Source: Hybos culiciformis | Lineage: Eukaryota; Arthropoda; Insecta; Diptera; Hybotidae | DNA: 64,000 bases | NCBI GenBank assembly: GCA_964007475.1 | Contig: OZ023275.1 | Span: forward strand, 19,137,829-19,201,828 | Reading direction: 5' to 3' | Shown here: positions 61,434-64,000 of the stretch, in pieces | How the letters are laid out: every line of letters starts with the position of its first letter | Numbering within the stretch: the first letter of the stretch is position 1 | The notes under the pieces: generated by a model | Seen by the model: only the letters and a program-made list of their open reading frames with translations | What the model was told of the DNA's origin: nothing | Database searches by the model: none | Translations under genes and position numbers: made by a program

Positions 61434-64000
61434 ATGAATAACATCGATGTTCAAAATAAATTAATTGAATTAAAAAAATATGTTCCATTTTTAGAAGAAT
61501 TAATGAAAGGATTAAAAGAAAATGGAAGTAATGAAAGTGAAGCTCAACTACACACAATGGAAATGCTCCATAAACTTATTACAAACTCGCCCAATAAAGT
61601 GTTAGTTAAAATGATTATAAACAAGATTAAATTTTTATAAATTGTTAAAAATATGTATATTATCAGTACATGTTTTAGTTCATGTTTTATTTCATATTTT
61701 GTTTATTCAATATTTGATCAGTTTTCATAATTTTTATGACTTATTTAGAGGGACCCTTACCCTAAGTTCTAAGTGCATTTTTTGCTTTTTGAAATGCAGC
61801 TGACTAAAGATAGCCATTATATATTAACTGAATTTTGTTGCTGGGATGAAGAAAAGCAATTACATTTTTTTGAATATTAATTTAAAGCCGAATATCCAGA
61901 CTTGCAAATTATTTTATAAATAAATGAAACAAAAATGGTTGCAAGAATACCTTTAAATGTATATCAAGGGTCCGGTCCATCGAACAGTTTGACCTGTGAA
62001 TTGATATATACCGAGGTAAACCGGAATACATATTAGCCTTTTGTCCATACAAAAGTTAAGGTACAATTCATCTGAGGCAACATGCAGTATGCGGCTAGGA
62101 CGCACGGCACATAATCTTTCACTTAAAGGAAAACACAGCGACTAGATTCGAGTATTGTCGTATTCCACATGTGACCAATCGCATGCGGCCCTTTCGAAAT
62201 ATTTCAATATGTTGCACAATTCAACAGTCATCGGATTTGTGCGGCATGTATAAATTATATCAGAATGCTTTCTGAAAAATATCATGACTTAACATTTACT
62301 CACGTTTTAAAAAAAGACGATTTTTTAATTTATTCAACAAATTAGACCAATCAATTCTTAGCCTTTTCTTCCAGGACTTTTGGGATTTTTAATATTAATT
62401 GAAAGGAGCTGCTATCGCGTCAGGTAGAGGGTTGAGATAATATTGTCAGTTAAACTGGTACGTGTATTGGCTTTTTACTGGTACAGATATGCCTGTTGCC
62501 TGCACAGTTATAATTATACAGATATAACTGTAAAGGTGGATGTAGAAGTGTACATATTGTTTTTTTGCCTGCACAGCTATAACTATAAAGGTAGATCAGA
62601 ACATGGAATCCTTGAAAAATTAAATTATGAAATACAACGTTGTTAATTGACGTTAAATGTACAAGCAGATATTCACATTAATATATATTTTTTTAGTAAT
62701 TTATTATTTTTATATTGATATAAATAATTAATAATGCATTTCTTTTTTTTTTTCTCAGAATCAAATTGGAAACTTTAGTGAAATGTGAAACAGTTATACT
62801 TAAAATTTATAATAAAAAGGTAGATATTCCATTTCTTTCACTTTTTTCAGTAATTTTTAATTTTTCTACATTTTTAGAAAACTAATGACCACAACTTCAA
62901 TAAGAATTCAGAAACATCAGAACCAAGTAATTGTCAACCTAAATCATCTATCATTAATAAATCACAAACAGCTGTCACAATGGAACGTAAAGAGTCACCA
63001 GAAGCAATTGACTCATCGAAACGTTTTTCGCTGCACGAGAAAACACAAAAGTCCAAAGAAAGCAGTAAAGATAAAAATTATAAGGGTTTTGGACACGTTC
63101 AAAGATCGAGAGATCCCAAGCCAGCCCGTTCATCGGAAAGTAGATCACTTTTAACAAATTTTCGCGGGAATGACAATAGAAGAACCCAAGATCGTTACAA
63201 TCAGGAATCTGAAAAAAGATCAAATGATATAGGGTACATTCGTGAATATGATAATATATCACGTAATGAACGAAAGTCGTTTGACGAACGTAGCTCAAGA
63301 TCAAGAGATCGTGATTATTATTGTCGCAGAGGAAATTTCAGAAAAGAAAAAAAAAGTGATTATACTGAAAGAAGACCAAGGAACGAACAATATAATTATT
63401 CCGAATCTCACGAGAGAGTTACACGAGATAACAAAGCTTTAGAAAGACCAACTGGCCGAGAACATAATCCTAAAAATGAAGAAAGTTTATATTTTAGAAG
63501 AAGTAAAACACCAATCGATAACATTTTAACTAGGAATCAACGGTATGCTTACGATTCTCCAAATCAATCACCCAATCGAAATAGACTTTTTGTTGCAGAT
63601 GAATTTAATTCTAAAAGGTCTAAATCTCTTTCAAGAAAAAATAATTATCTGGACTTCAACAAGTCATTACCGGATTTTAAAAGAGATGTAGATATGTTTG
63701 AAAATAGAAAATCATTCCAAGCAAATAGTCATAAATTGAAGGATAGTTCTGAATCTATAGATTGTAGACGTTCGTTCAGTCCTGATTGGGATGATGAAAT
63801 AGAAGAAAGTAAAGAAAAGGAAAAAAATTTTCAAACTTCCTTAACTTCAAATGATAATTCGATTTATAGCTCTTTTCGAAAAGATGGCATTAGAGATAAT
63901 TGGGAACAAAATAAAAAACAATGGCAACAAGAAAAACGATGGGATGATGAGGAAACCGAAAAATATGGTCGATACAGTACATTTGAACTGCAGAAACAGC
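61434..64000 (+). CDS. Arg/Ser-rich, highly charged protein, 5' part of gene
   Basis: Modelled exons are 61434-61600, 62759-62819 and 62878 to beyond the window end. The frame is open throughout exon 3 and runs off at 64000, so at least 450 residues are present and the 3' end is missing. The exon 1 donor is GTTAGT at 61601; a GT two bases upstream (61599) would bring a stop. The 1158-bp and 58-bp introns end in CAG and TAG. Residues 1-76 form a probable helical domain (KLIELKKYVPFLEELMKGLK; then MEMLHKLITNSPNK; then KLETLVKCETVILKIYNKK). The rest is hydrophilic and likely disordered: Ser/Lys/Arg/Asn/Asp/Glu-rich, with SSRSRDRDYY near residue 212 and an acidic SPDWDDEIEESKEKEK near 376. No signal peptide or membrane segment. 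The composition resembles nuclear RNA-processing or chromatin cofactors, but I do not recognise the family. Confidence 0.8.
61601..62758 (+). other. first coding intron of the Arg/Ser-rich gene
   Basis: A 1158-bp GT-AG intron. It holds a GC-richer patch at 61970-62240 that may be an old repeat, and the direct repeat at 62495-62600. A short in-frame extension of exon 1 to a stop at 61640 would end the protein after 68 residues if the intron were retained. Confidence 0.6.
62495..62600. repeat. 70-bp-period direct repeat
   Basis: The word ttgcctgcacag plus (t/c)tataa(t/c)tata occurs at 62495 and 62565, followed each time by aaaggt(g/a)gat. It lies inside the intron. Confidence 0.7.

Noticed and set aside
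62975..63304. 109-codon minus-strand frame at the right end
   Set aside because: Antisense to the long coding exon of the Arg/Ser-rich gene, whose plus-strand frame is open for more than 1.1 kb.

Overview
This is an AT-rich eukaryotic window (A/T close to four bases in five by eye), almost certainly from an insect nuclear genome. Two genes have GT-AG introns. The only complete protein is a spinster-like major facilitator transporter. The mobile DNA (hAT and Harbinger-like foldback elements, a DUF4780-type retroelement fragment) is typical of insects. I cannot fix the order: the TAGGTACCTA/GTAG-rich microsatellite sequence near 60.8 kb and the transporter fit several insect groups.

Layout. 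Positions 1-36.4 kb are a gene desert of poly-A/poly-T tracts and AT microsatellites. Its landmarks are a minus-strand coding remnant at 18.15-18.34 kb, a run of four successive foldback repeats at 19.7-20.9 kb followed by a tandem repeat, and an older mobile element at 21.4-22.4 kb. A short inverted-repeat element (36.4-36.8 kb, 36-bp perfect termini) lies just upstream of the MFS gene (5' exon 37034; coding 37089-38789, three coding exons, 526 aa). From 39.8 to 41.2 kb there is a composite repeat related to the 20-kb cluster. Next come a degraded, unusually 3'-truncated non-LTR retroelement fragment (41.4-43.0 kb) and a decayed hAT transposase (44.2-45.4 kb).

Positions 47.6-59.7 kb are a nest of non-autonomous DNA transposons. 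They include a 4.6-kb Harbinger-like composite with TTA target duplications and other elements inserted in it, two more TTA-flanked elements, and two members of one hAT-type family with perfect 8-bp target duplications. One of those two is an almost complete palindrome with identical 129-bp arms. The window ends in the 5' half of a second gene (coding from 61434 and still open at 64000). It encodes a hydrophilic Arg/Ser/Lys/Asp/Glu-rich, probably nuclear protein that I do not recognise.

The two genes show no functional link. The main biology visible is a layered record of DNA-transposon activity next to two ordinary genes. I found no tRNA, rRNA, CRISPR array or operon-like gene system, and nothing I would call a new biological system. 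The nearest candidates are the foldback cluster at 20 kb, as a possible hairpin-RNA source, and the very young palindromic hAT element. All splice sites and repeat boundaries were read by eye.
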